Assembly: GCA_020053475.1 (NCBI GenBank)
Contig: JAGVNC010000073.1
Span: forward strand, 1 to 37,784
Direction: 5' to 3'
From: Candidatus Omnitrophota bacterium
GTDB lineage: Bacteria > Omnitrophota > Gorgyraeia > Zapsychrales > Zapsychraceae
Length of the DNA: 37,784 bases
Shown here: piece after piece, positions 7,113-14,986 of the stretch
Layout: every line of letters starts with the position of its first letter
Numbering within the stretch: the first letter of the stretch is position 1
Program-made: the position numbers and the translations under genes
The notes under the pieces: model-generated
Databases searched by the model: none
Seen by the model: only the letters and a program-made list of their open reading frames with translations
Told to the model about the DNA's origin: nothing

Positions 7113-8193
7113 AACCTTCCAGGAAAATATCCTGCCCTATTTTTTTAACAATTAAATGATGAAGCCTAATCGCTTGATTGATTTTCTTAATGCCAAGCCC
7201 ATCGACAGCGCTCAATGCCTTTTGATCGCCAATAATTTTGGGGGCCATGTAAATGTGCATTTGATCCACCAAATTTTCTTTCAACGCACTGCCGATCACC
7301 TGCGCCCCGCCCTCTATCAGGATACTTGTAATCTCCTTTTTAGCAAGCTCTTTCAAAACCCACCTTAAAGGGATGCGGCCTGTCGCTCGAGGATAAATTT
7401 CAACATTGATTCCTCGTTTCCGAAACATTCCTACATTGGCGGACGAAGCGCGTTTTGTCGTAAAAATGTAACAATTTGCAGCTCTTGTTTTCTTAAACAG
7501 CTTAGCTTGAGCGGAGATGCGCAAAGAGGAATCTAAAATAATTTTTTTAAGCGCTTTGCGTTGGCCGTTGAGATTCGGGTTATCCTTAAGGACCGTATTC
7601 GCCCCAACTAAAATCGCATCAAATTGATCTCGCCGGCGACGAGCCAAATCACGCGTTTGGGCTGAGGTGATCCAATAAGAATCCCCGCTGGCCGTTGCGA
7701 TCTTCCCGTCTAATGTGATCGCCGATTTGGCGACGACAAACGGCATCTTATCTTTGATAAATTTTACAAACACCTCATTTAACAATCGCGCTTCTTTTTC
7801 CAATACCCCTGTTTTAACGCGAATCCCGGCCCGCTTTAATTTGGCCAATGATTTTCCGTTCGTCAACGGGTTAGGATCTTTCATCGCCACGACGATTTTG
7901 TTAATGCCGCTTCGTAAAACCCGCTCAACACACGGCGGCGTGTAGCCATCATGATGACAAGGTTCCAGATTAAGATAAAGGGTTGCGCCTCGCGCTTTTG
8001 CTCCGGCCTTATTGAAGGCGATCACCTCAGCATGATCTGTCCCGCGCTGTCGGTGCCATCCTGTGGCGATGACCCGGCCTGCCTTTACCAGGACAGCTCC
8101 AACCATCGGATTAGGAGAGGTCATCCCTCGTCCTTGCCTGGCCAAAGCCAGCGCTTTGCGCATAAATAGAATATCTTGATTGTTGTTAGGCAT
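7093..8193 (-). CDS. ribD: Bifunctional riboflavin deaminase/reductase RibD
   Basis: Catalyses two successive steps: deamination of diaminohydroxyphosphoribosylamino-pyrimidine, then NADPH reduction of the ribosyl side chain. The N-terminal cytidine-deaminase-like domain (about 1-145) carries the zinc ligands and catalytic Glu in DHAEVIAF and EPCHHDGYTPPC. The C-terminal reductase domain has AKSAITLDGKIAT and the late ILIEGGAQVIGS motif. I use the ATG at 8193 (366 residues), which overlaps the PHP gene by 8 nt. An earlier in-frame ATG at 8232 would add 13 residues with no family support. It is preceded by the PHP gene and followed by ribE. Confidence 0.95.
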   Translation of the reverse strand: MPNNNQDILFMRKALALARQGRGMTSPNPMVGAVLVKAGRVIATGWHRQRGTDHAEVIAFNKAGAKARGATLYLNLEPCHHDGYTPPCVERVLRSGINKIVVAMKDPNPLTNGKSLAKLKRAGIRVKTGVLEKEARLLNEVFVKFIKDKMPFVVAKSAITLDGKIATASGDSYWITSAQTRDLARRRRDQFDAILVGANTVLKDNPNLNGQRKALKKIILDSSLRISAQAKLFKKTRAANCYIFTTKRASSANVGMFRKRGINVEIYPRATGRIPLRWVLKELAKKEITSILIEGGAQVIGSALKENLVDQMHIYMAPKIIGDQKALSAVDGLGIKKINQAIRLHHLIVKKIGQDIFLEGYVHRHH

Positions 8194-9016
8194 GGGTCGG
8201 AACAGATTGCTTAAGTTTTTCAACAAGATCATAAGGGATTTTCACGCGGCCGACAAATGTGTGTTTTTTGGCGGCGCCATGGGCATCGGAACCACCCGTC
8301 ACAACCATCTGATGCTTGCTCGCTAAGTTACAATAAAACTCACTCAATTTTGCGGGAGTATTTGGATAAAAAGCTTCCAACCCACCGAGCCCCCATTTAG
8401 CAAATTGCGCGATCAACTCATCGACACCTGTAACCATCGGATGAGCCAACACAGTCACTCCGCCATATTTTTTAATTAATTCGATGGCTTCCTGCGGGGT
8501 TTGTTTGAATTTCGGGACATACGCGGCAGCCCCGTCGGCCAAAAATCGATCGAACGCTTCCTGAAGGCTTGTCACATACCCTTTTTGCTTAAGAACTAAT
8601 GCCAAATGCGGACGCCCGACGGCTTTCGAATGAACCAAGCCGCAGACTTCTTCCAAAGAAATATTTCCGAACCCTAATTGTTTTAATTTATCAATCATTT
8701 GCTCCATGCGCTGGATACGGGCATTTTGCATGATCTCTAATTGGCGGTTCAATTCTTCATTTTGGTAATCAAATAAATAGGCGAGGATATGAATATCTTT
8801 TCCGTTCAACTCCGCCGAAAGTTCAATGGCGGGGATCACTTCAATGCCAAATTCCTTAGCGGCCTCAATGGTGGGGGCAATCCCATCAACGGTGTCATGA
8901 TCGGCGATGGCAATACAACTGAGCCCCTGATCGATGGCTTGCTGAATCACTTCTTGAGGAGAAGAGGTGCTGTCAGAGTAAAAGGTATGGATATGAAGAT
9001 CGGCCCATTTGCTCAT
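8186..9016 (-). CDS. PHP-domain phosphoesterase (RNase AM/TrpH-like)
   Basis: A metal-dependent phosphoesterase of the PHP superfamily, 276 residues. Metal-binding motifs are clear: DLHIHTFYSDS (His8, His10), ADHDT (Asp39, His40, Asp41), AHPMV in the middle and GGSDAHG near residue 246. Close relatives include E. coli RNase AM (YciV), which removes 5' nucleotides from RNA, and nucleoside 3',5'-bisphosphate phosphatases. Which substrate applies cannot be read from sequence. It overlaps nusB by 4 nt and ribD by 8 nt, so it is an integral member of the rib operon. Confidence 0.9.
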   Translation of the reverse strand: MSKWADLHIHTFYSDSTSSPQEVIQQAIDQGLSCIAIADHDTVDGIAPTIEAAKEFGIEVIPAIELSAELNGKDIHILAYLFDYQNEELNRQLEIMQNARIQRMEQMIDKLKQLGFGNISLEEVCGLVHSKAVGRPHLALVLKQKGYVTSLQEAFDRFLADGAAAYVPKFKQTPQEAIELIKKYGGVTVLAHPMVTGVDELIAQFAKWGLGGLEAFYPNTPAKLSEFYCNLASKHQMVVTGGSDAHGAAKKHTFVGRVKIPYDLVEKLKQSVPTHA

Positions 9017-9441
9017 GATTGGGGTTTTGGCGGATTGACTTCCGTTTTATGCAGTTTGTCCAGGATCCCGTTGACAAATTTATTGGAGTCCATGTCGCCA
9101 TACTTTTTGGCAAGCTCAATGGCTTCGTTGATTGACACTTTGGGGGGGACATCGGCGCTAAATAACAATTCATAAACACCGATCCGCAATACGTTGCGGT
9201 CGATGACAGCCATACGCTTTAATTGCCAATTGGTTGCGTAAAACGTGATCTTTTCATCAATGAAGGGCAGATGCTCGGCCACGCCGGAGGTAATCCGAGA
9301 ACAAAATTCTTTGACAGGCTGGTCTTCTTTGGGCGCTTCTTCCCAAAAATTTTGGGCGGCCGCTTTAATCTCCCGGCGGGTAACATCCGCTTGATAAAGG
9401 ATCTTTAACGCACATTCACGGGCTAACGTTCGATTTCGCAT
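9013..9441 (-). CDS. nusB: Transcription antitermination factor NusB
   Basis: All-helical RNA-binding protein that, with ribosomal protein S10 (NusE), binds boxA in rRNA leaders and promotes processive rRNA transcription. The 142-residue length is normal. Typical stretches include ARECALKILYQADVTRRE at the N-terminus, the central DRNVLRIGVYELLF, and PPKVSINEAIELAKKYGDMD leading to KFVNGILDKL at the C-terminus. It lies 8 nt after ribH, the common ribH-nusB pairing in bacteria, and overlaps the PHP gene by ATGA. Confidence 0.96.
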   Translation of the reverse strand: MRNRTLARECALKILYQADVTRREIKAAAQNFWEEAPKEDQPVKEFCSRITSGVAEHLPFIDEKITFYATNWQLKRMAVIDRNVLRIGVYELLFSADVPPKVSINEAIELAKKYGDMDSNKFVNGILDKLHKTEVNPPKPQS

Positions 9442-9449
9442 ATTGGACC

Positions 9450-9917
9450 TTATTGTTTTAACTGAGAAAGAAGATCAATCATTTCTAGCGCGGCCAAGGC
9501 AGCGTCCTGCCCTTTATTTCTGCCCTTGGATTGAGAGCGTTGCTTGGCTTGCCCCATTGTTCCCGTCGCCAACACTTCAAAGATAACAGGTTTGCCGGTT
9601 GTCAGCGCTGCTTGGGAAATGCCCCGGGCTGTTTCCAATGCGATTAAATGAAAATGATACGTATCGCCTTTGATGATCGCGCCCAGACAAATGACAGCAT
9701 CAATATTCTTTCTCTTGGCCAACGTCATGGCCGCTAAAGAAATTTCAAAGGCGCCTGGGACATAAACCAATGTAATATCCTGGGCTCGCACGCCTTTAAT
9801 CTGCAATTCGCCCCGGCAAGCCTCAACCAACCGCCGCGTAATGGCTTCATGAAATTTTGACGCCACGATCGCGATGCGCTTCCCTTGTCCCTTGACCTTT
9901 CCTTCGATTTTTTTCAT
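9450..9917 (-). CDS. ribH: 6,7-dimethyl-8-ribityllumazine synthase RibH
   Basis: Condenses the RibD product (after dephosphorylation) with dihydroxybutanone phosphate to form lumazine, normally as a pentamer or a 60-mer shell. The 155-residue protein has the substrate-binding segments VPGAFEISLAA and GAIIKGDTYHFHLIA (with the catalytic His region) and the GKPVIFEVLATGTMGQAKQRS loop that binds phosphate. NKGQDAALAALEM closes the fold. It lies 13 nt after ribBA and 8 nt before nusB. Confidence 0.97.
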   Translation of the reverse strand: MKKIEGKVKGQGKRIAIVASKFHEAITRRLVEACRGELQIKGVRAQDITLVYVPGAFEISLAAMTLAKRKNIDAVICLGAIIKGDTYHFHLIALETARGISQAALTTGKPVIFEVLATGTMGQAKQRSQSKGRNKGQDAALAALEMIDLLSQLKQ

Positions 9918-9930
9918 GCAGGCGGGAATC

Positions 9931-11130
9931 CTATAAAATATGGCCTAATTTTGTTTTCTTGGCCTTTAGATAATTTTCATTCGTGGAGTTATGAGGAATT
10001 TTTAACGCCACACGCTCAACAACGGAAAGTCCATACCCTTCGAGCCCAACGATTTTGCGAGGATTGTTCGTCAGCAAACGAATTTGCTTGACGCCTAAAT
10101 CGACGAGAATCTGCGCTCCCAATCCGTAATGACGCAAATCCGGCGAAAACCCTAACGCTTCGTTAGCTTCCACGGTGTCTAAGCCTTGATCCTGAAGGTT
10201 ATAAGCTTTCATTTTATTGATTAATCCGATGCCCCGGCCTTCCTGGCGCATATAGACCAAAATCCCGGCGCCATGTTTAGCGATCATTTCTAACGCCGTT
10301 TGCAATTGAGCATTACAATCGCAACGTAAAGAATGAAACACATCACCGGTGAGGCATTCGGACTGCACCCGGACAAGAATAGAAACCGTTGCGTCGATTT
10401 TCCCCATCACCAACGCGATATGTTCCAGCTGGTCAACTTTCGTTTGATAGGCGATCATCTTGAAAAAACCAAACGATGTGGGCAAATTGGTTTCAACGAT
10501 CCGTTGGACCAATTTTTCGTAGCGCCGGCGATATTCGATCAAGCTATTGATGGTACAAATTTTAAGTTTATGTTTTTTCGCGAATGATTGGAGGTCCATC
10601 GTTCTAGCCATGGTCCCGTCTTCGTTCATGATTTCACAGATGACACCGGAGGGATAAAGCCCCCCCAGATTCATTAAATCCACGGAAGCTTCCGTATGCC
10701 CGGCGCGAACAAGAACGCCGCCTTTTTGAGCCCGCAAAGGGAATAAATGCCCCGGCGTCGTGAGATCGGTTGATGTTGATTTAGGGTCAATGAGGACTTT
10801 AACGGTATACGCACGATCCGCGGCAGAAATCCCTGTCGTAATGCCTGTGGCCGCGTCTACGGAAATGGCCCAGCCCGTATCGCATTTTTGGTGACGGCTC
10901 CCCACGTCCACTTTCATCGGGTGAAGCGCTAATTCGTCCAAACGTTCCGCTTCCATCGGCACGCAAATCAATCCCCGGGCTTCTTTCGCCATAAAATTGA
11001 TGATTCCCGGGGTAATATATTGGGCCGCGCAGAGAATATCCCCCTCATTTTCCCGGCCTTCATCATCCATGACAATAATCATCTTCCCTTGCTTTAAATC
11101 CTCAAGGACTTCTTCAATGGTATTAAACAT
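9931..11130 (-). CDS. ribBA: Bifunctional DHBP synthase/GTP cyclohydrolase II
   Basis: Supplies both precursors of riboflavin: 3,4-dihydroxy-2-butanone-4-phosphate from ribulose 5-phosphate, and the pyrimidine from GTP. The first ~200 residues are RibB, with acidic Mg-binding [10 protein letters not shown] at about 22-31 and GHTEASVDL. The second half is RibA, with zinc cysteines in [14 protein letters not shown], then RQEGRGIGL and LLTNNP. The length, 399 residues, matches fused RibBA proteins. It heads the eight-gene operon. A GGAGGAG ribosome site precedes the ATG, and a terminator hairpin sits in its leader at 11156-11192, so expression may be set by attenuation. Confidence 0.97.
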   Translation of the reverse strand: MFNTIEEVLEDLKQGKMIIVMDDEGRENEGDILCAAQYITPGIINFMAKEARGLICVPMEAERLDELALHPMKVDVGSRHQKCDTGWAISVDAATGITTGISAADRAYTVKVLIDPKSTSTDLTTPGHLFPLRAQKGGVLVRAGHTEASVDLMNLGGLYPSGVICEIMNEDGTMARTMDLQSFAKKHKLKICTINSLIEYRRRYEKLVQRIVETNLPTSFGFFKMIAYQTKVDQLEHIALVMGKIDATVSILVRVQSECLTGDVFHSLRCDCNAQLQTALEMIAKHGAGILVYMRQEGRGIGLINKMKAYNLQDQGLDTVEANEALGFSPDLRHYGLGAQILVDLGVKQIRLLTNNPRKIVGLEGYGLSVVERVALKIPHNSTNENYLKAKKTKLGHIL

Positions 11131-11155
11131 CCGTTATCTCCTCCGATGTTTTCTG

Positions 11156-11192
11156 AAAATAAAAAAACCTAAGACAGCACTTATCTTAGGCT
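11156..11192 (-). terminator. Intrinsic terminator inside the rib operon leader (attenuator)
   Basis: On the minus strand AGCCTAAGA pairs with TCTTAGGTT (9 bp including one G-U) around a 9-nt loop and is followed by a run of T interrupted once (11156-11167). It lies between the promoter at 11247-11275 and the ribBA start at 11130, so it would stop transcripts before the operon unless prevented. I see no FMN-riboswitch consensus. Confidence 0.75.
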
Positions 11193-11246
11193 CATAAATG
11201 GCTTATCTTCATTCAAGAGAACAGGTTAATGGCGTAAGCAAAATGT

Positions 11247-11275
11247 ACTATATTCCAAATCCTTTGGATTGTCAA
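11247..11275 (-). promoter_or_regulatory. Promoter of the rib-nusB-fab operon
   Basis: TTGACA (11270-11275), a spacer of exactly 17 bp and TATAGT (11247-11252) on the minus strand. The expected start is near 11240, giving a leader of about 110 nt before ribBA. Confidence 0.8.
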
Positions 11276-11553
11276 GCGAATTGTCCCAGGGAAGGGCGTC
11301 AAAAAGCATATTATTTAACTAATATTAATATTATTTGGGGTTCATCATCAGCAAACAAAGATTGAGGGGCAAAAGCGGCATCATTGAAAGGAATCATGGC
11401 GGATCATCACCCTAAGCATCGGGTGATGGAAGAGGCTGGAATCAATAAAATCGGGAAAGAGTTAAGCATGGGTTGACAATTAAGCCCCTTGATCAGTTGC
11501 TTCGTCCTATCTTCTCGCTTACGGCAGGGCAAATGCATTCGAAAAAATTCGTC
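11276..11553. other. Divergent intergenic region with an 8-bp hairpin
   Basis: Between the divergent rib and cinA promoters I see no gene. CATCACCC (11405-11412) and GGGTGATG (11421-11428) form a perfect hairpin without a T run. An AT-rich TAATATTAATATTA stretch lies at about 11321-11337. Confidence 0.4.
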
Positions 11554-11582
11554 TTGTCAATTCCCCAAATAATTTTTATAAT
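11554..11582 (+). promoter_or_regulatory. cinA promoter, positioned for a leaderless transcript
   Basis: TTGTCA (11554-11559), a 17-bp spacer and a perfect TATAAT (11577-11582). The cinA ATG begins 7 nt after the last base of the -10, where transcription is expected to start. No Shine-Dalgarno sequence can exist on such an mRNA. Confidence 0.8.
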
Positions 11583-11588
11583 GGCTAC

Positions 11589-12071
11589 ATGCTAGAAAAC
11601 GATGTTACTCGCGTTGCTCGCGTTGCTCGCCTTTTATTGAAAAAACGCAAAACGTTGGCGATTGCCGAGTCCTGTACCGGCGGGCTCTTGACCCACCACT
11701 TGACGAATATTCCGGGAAGCTCCCGATTTCTCAAAGGAACAGTTGTTGCCTACAGCAACACGGCCAAAAGTAAAATCCTCAACGTCTCTTCTGCCATGAT
11801 GAAAAAATATGGGGCGGTCAGTGAGCCTGTCGCCCGGGCCATGGCCCAAGGGGCTTGCAAAATTTTTGGCGCGGACTTAAGTATCGCCATCACCGGCATC
11901 GCCGGGCCGACGGGCGGAACAAAAGCTAAACCGGTCGGCCTTGTCTTCATTGCCGCGCACACGCCGGATGGGACGCTGTGCCTGGAATGCTATTTTAAAG
12001 GAAGCCGCGGCCGCGTCAAATCCCAGGCGGCTGACCAGGCGCTCAAACTCCTGGTTGAACTTCTCAAATGA
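11589..12071 (+). CDS. pncC: CinA C-terminal domain protein (PncC-type NMN amidohydrolase)
   Basis: Deamidates nicotinamide mononucleotide to nicotinate mononucleotide in NAD recycling. This 160-residue protein is only the CinA C-terminal (PncC) domain, without the N-terminal MoCF-like domain. Signature segments are AESCTGGLLTHHL near residue 27, GTVVAYSN, KYGAVSEPVARAMA, and the late SIAITGIAGPTGGT. The first codons contain a 9-bp tandem repeat (CGCGTTGCT twice) encoding VARVAR. The ATG is at the predicted transcription start, so translation is probably leaderless. It overlaps thpR by ATGA. Confidence 0.94.
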   Translation: MLENDVTRVARVARLLLKKRKTLAIAESCTGGLLTHHLTNIPGSSRFLKGTVVAYSNTAKSKILNVSSAMMKKYGAVSEPVARAMAQGACKIFGADLSIAITGIAGPTGGTKAKPVGLVFIAAHTPDGTLCLECYFKGSRGRVKSQAADQALKLLVELLK

Positions 12072-12643
12072 ACGAATCGATCCGCAGTTTTCTGGCCATT
12101 GAACTGTCTGACGAAACCAGGCAATTCCTCGGTGAAGCCCAACAAAAACTCCAACAAACCGGCAGCGACATCCGTTGGGTCACTCCCAAGAATATTCATT
12201 TAACGATAAAATTTTTAAACGAAATTGAGCGCGAAAAGATTGATGACGTCGTCACCGCGGTCGAGGAAAATTTGAAAGACGTAAAATCTTTTGAAGCGCA
12301 ATTATCAGAGTTGGGAGTCTTCCCAGACATGCACCGCCTCCGGATTATTTGGGCCGGATTAAAAGATCCTGCAGGAGAGATTAACCATCTGGTGGGCAAA
12401 ATAGAATCAGCGTTACAGCCGTTAGGATTTCCTAAAGAGGATCGGGACTTTCAGGCCCACATCACATTGGGCCGTGTTCGTTCGTTGAAAAATATCAGTC
12501 AACTCATTGATGCGATTAAAAATTGTGCGCTCCCCGCTGGATTAAAGCAACGCATCGGCTCTGTCACTCTCTTTAAAAGCACCCTCACCCCCGATGGGCC
12601 GATTTATGAAGCCTTAAAACAGTTTTCGTTGAGGGATAATTAA
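12068..12643 (+). CDS. thpR: RNA 2',3'-cyclic phosphodiesterase (2'-5' RNA ligase family)
   Basis: Member of the 2H phosphoesterase superfamily that hydrolyses 2',3'-cyclic phosphate ends of RNA and can ligate 2'-5' ends in vitro. Both HxT motifs are present: HLTIKFL near residue 43 and HITLGRV near residue 132. The N-terminus RSFLAIELSDETRQFL and the 191-residue length fit. The gene is coupled to cinA by a 4-nt overlap. It converges with pgpA: the two stop codons overlap in the same TTAA at 12640-12643, leaving no room for a terminator between them. Confidence 0.93.
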   Translation: MNESIRSFLAIELSDETRQFLGEAQQKLQQTGSDIRWVTPKNIHLTIKFLNEIEREKIDDVVTAVEENLKDVKSFEAQLSELGVFPDMHRLRIIWAGLKDPAGEINHLVGKIESALQPLGFPKEDRDFQAHITLGRVRSLKNISQLIDAIKNCALPAGLKQRIGSVTLFKSTLTPDGPIYEALKQFSLRDN

Positions 12644-13095
12644 AAAACCCCCGCCCAGCGGATGGCCAAGTGCATGGCGACGTTGGTGTAAATGCCGGCG
12701 AAAAGATCGTCCCACATGATCCCTTGGGCTCCGGGCAGTTGCTCGAACTTGTTGACGGGATAAATCTTGAACATATCGAACGCGCGGAAAAGAAAGAATG
12801 CAGTAACGAGAATAGGCCCATTGATGGGCAACAAAAATAAAGCGATCAGCATGCCGGCCACTTCATCGATGACAATACAGGAAGGGTCATTGGTTCCGAT
12901 CGACGCTTCGACTTGCGAACACACTTTAAATCCCAAAAAGATCACTATCGCTGTCACCAGGATATAAAGAAGGAGATTATTGGTAAAAATAACCGCGATT
13001 AAACATCCCACAACGCTTGCGGCCGTTCCGGGGGCTTTCGGGATGCCCCCGACATAAAAAAATGTAGCGATTAATTTTGCCAATTTATCGGACAT
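12640..13095 (-). CDS. pgpA: Phosphatidylglycerophosphatase A
   Basis: Removes the phosphate from phosphatidylglycerophosphate to give phosphatidylglycerol at the inner membrane. The 151-residue protein has the family's YVGGIPKAPGTAASVVG segment near the N-terminus, several hydrophobic helices, and the catalytic acidic region IVIDEVAGMLIAL followed by FRAFDMFKIYP and MWDDLFAGIYTN. It overlaps pgsA by 11 nt, which places the two consecutive phospholipid steps in one unit. Its stop overlaps the stop of the convergent thpR gene. Confidence 0.95.
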   Translation of the reverse strand: MSDKLAKLIATFFYVGGIPKAPGTAASVVGCLIAVIFTNNLLLYILVTAIVIFLGFKVCSQVEASIGTNDPSCIVIDEVAGMLIALFLLPINGPILVTAFFLFRAFDMFKIYPVNKFEQLPGAQGIMWDDLFAGIYTNVAMHLAIRWAGVF

Positions 13096-13666
13096 GAATG
13101 TTCTGCCTGTTATGCCAAATAAATAAAATCCCTGACCACACCGTTAACCCGACGGCAACGGACATCAAGGCCAAAATCCCCGCGTAAAAAAATCCATGAA
13201 TGGCCGCGTTCCAGAAAGAATCATGTAGTCTCGGGATGCTCCACAAAATTTCGTAGAAAAGAATTGCCCCGATCGCGAGCATCTGAAGAATCGTCTTATA
13301 TTTCCCCGCCGTCTCCGCCGCCATGACCGTCCCCCGGGATACCGCCTGCAGGCGCCAAGCGGTGATCCCAACTTCCCGGATGGCAATCACCCCAAAGATC
13401 CAAAAAGGAATCAACTCTAAATAAGCAAACACATAAAACGCCGAAAGGACCAAAAATTTATCCGCGATGGGATCTATGATTTTGCCGAAATTGGTGATCA
13501 ATCCCTTGGCGCGCGCCAAATGGCCGTCGAGATAGTCGGTCAAAGCGGCCATCGCGAAGAGGAGCGCTGCGACAATTTTTTCTGTTAACCCGTCTCGGAC
13601 AAGAAAAACAATAAAAAGGAATGTCAAAACGATTCTTAGCAGTGTTAGGCAATTAGGCAGGTTCAT
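13085..13666 (-). CDS. pgsA: CDP-diacylglycerol-glycerol-3-phosphate 3-phosphatidyltransferase
   Basis: Forms phosphatidylglycerophosphate from CDP-diacylglycerol and glycerol 3-phosphate. The CDP-alcohol phosphotransferase motif is complete, with DYLDGHLARAKG and, 8 residues on, GKIIDPIADK. That gives the pattern D-x2-DG-x2-AR-x8-G-x3-D-x3-D with all acidic residues present. The protein has 193 residues and about five to six hydrophobic segments. It overlaps rimO by 4 nt and pgpA by 11 nt. The identity of the alcohol substrate is supported mainly by the pgpA neighbour. Confidence 0.94.
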   Translation of the reverse strand: MNLPNCLTLLRIVLTFLFIVFLVRDGLTEKIVAALLFAMAALTDYLDGHLARAKGLITNFGKIIDPIADKFLVLSAFYVFAYLELIPFWIFGVIAIREVGITAWRLQAVSRGTVMAAETAGKYKTILQMLAIGAILFYEILWSIPRLHDSFWNAAIHGFFYAGILALMSVAVGLTVWSGILFIWHNRQNIHVR

Positions 13667-14985
13667 ACGGCGTCGCCGGCAAGATCGTATTCGTAGGCAT
13701 CCGTGATGTTAACGTCGACAAAATCCCCCGGTTCCAACTTCTTTGTCGATCGGACAAACACAACCCCGTCAACTTCCGGGGCATCATACTCTGTCCGGCC
13801 TAGATACAGATTGGATTCGTTTTTTTGCGGCTCTTCGATCAGGACACGCACCGTACGCCCCACACAAGATTCTTGGATTGTGCTCGAAATTTTCTGCTGT
13901 ATCTGCATCAGTTGATTCATCCGTTTCTTTTTGAGCGTGGCCGGGACTTGATCGGGCATGGCGTAAGCCTCTGTCCCCTCTTCATGGGAATAAACAAACA
14001 CCCCCACTTTTTCAAAACGCGCTTCTTGAATAAAGCGAAGAAGCTCTTGGAAATTTTCGCCGGTTTCTCCCGGGAGCCCGACGATAAATGTGGTCCGCAG
14101 GCTCCCTGTCGGAATTTTTTGTTTAAATTTCTGGATTAAATCAATGGTGCCCTGCTTATTGATGTTGCGGTTCATGCTCGACAAAATATGATCGCTAATA
14201 TGCTGGAGAGGGATATCGATATATTTGCAAATCTTTGGTTCGCTGGCCATGACATCAATCAATTCATCGGTGACATGCGCCGGGAAAGCGTACAATAAAC
14301 GGACCCATTGGATATTTTTGGTTACAGGAATAATGGCCTTGAGAAGCCTGGCTAAAGCGAATTGATGATATAAATCCATGCCATAGGCGGTAATGTCCTG
14401 GCCGATCAGATTGATTTCTTTGACGCCTCGGGCATCTAACCGTTTGACCTCTTCCACGACAGATTCAATGGTGCGGGAAACAAATTTACCTTTGATCTTG
14501 GGGATAATGCAAAAACTGCAACGGTTATAACAACTTTCACAAATCTTGACGTAAGCGTAATGCTTGGGTGTCAGGGAAACATCACTGGGAATCGCGGTTG
14601 AATCCAATTTCTGCGTCCCTAAAATCACATCGATCCCCTTCATTTCTTTGGCCAGTTCGTTGCCATAGCGCTGAGCCAAACATCCCGCGACAATGACACG
14701 CTTGAGCTTGCCCTGTTTTTTTAATTCCAACAGCTCTAAAATCGTGTCGACCGATTCCTTTTTGGCTTCTTCGATAAAAGCGCACGTATTCACGACGGCG
14801 ACATCCGCTTGGCGCATATCCACCAATCGATGGCCTTGGCGCTTGAAATTGCTTAAAATGACTTGAGAGTCGACGAGGTTGCGCGCACACCCTAAGTTGA
14901 TCACACCGACATTTTGGCCCTGGGTCAGCCGCTGGAATTGAAAATCCCTCATCGTTTTAGGGGACGTTATCTTTGGCTTAATCAT
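13663..14985 (-). CDS. rimO: Ribosomal protein S12 methylthiotransferase RimO
   Basis: Radical-SAM enzyme that adds a methylthio group to an aspartate of ribosomal protein S12. Domain order in the 440 residues: an N-terminal MTTase domain with cluster-ligating cysteines in NLGCARNLVDSQ, NTCAF and VAGCLAQRYG; the radical-SAM core with CYNRCSFCIIPKIKG; and a C-terminal TRAM domain ending near VDVNITDAYEYDL. The sequence favours RimO over MiaB (NLGCARNLVDSQ; terminal TDAYEYDL). The first ~20 residues extend beyond the usual start, so the true start could be the second Met, 33 nt downstream. It follows the RodZ-like gene with 1 nt between them. Confidence 0.94.
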   Translation of the reverse strand: MIKPKITSPKTMRDFQFQRLTQGQNVGVINLGCARNLVDSQVILSNFKRQGHRLVDMRQADVAVVNTCAFIEEAKKESVDTILELLELKKQGKLKRVIVAGCLAQRYGNELAKEMKGIDVILGTQKLDSTAIPSDVSLTPKHYAYVKICESCYNRCSFCIIPKIKGKFVSRTIESVVEEVKRLDARGVKEINLIGQDITAYGMDLYHQFALARLLKAIIPVTKNIQWVRLLYAFPAHVTDELIDVMASEPKICKYIDIPLQHISDHILSSMNRNINKQGTIDLIQKFKQKIPTGSLRTTFIVGLPGETGENFQELLRFIQEARFEKVGVFVYSHEEGTEAYAMPDQVPATLKKKRMNQLMQIQQKISSTIQESCVGRTVRVLIEEPQKNESNLYLGRTEYDAPEVDGVVFVRSTKKLEPGDFVDVNITDAYEYDLAGDAV

Positions 14986-14986
14986 T

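Noticed and set aside
11192-11212. Six-codon leader peptide MKISHL ending at the rib attenuator
   Set aside because: It has no ribosome-binding site and no run of regulatory codons.
11131-11250. FMN riboswitch upstream of ribBA
   Set aside because: The conserved RFN core and its multi-stem layout are not present; the ~110-nt leader shows only a terminator hairpin.
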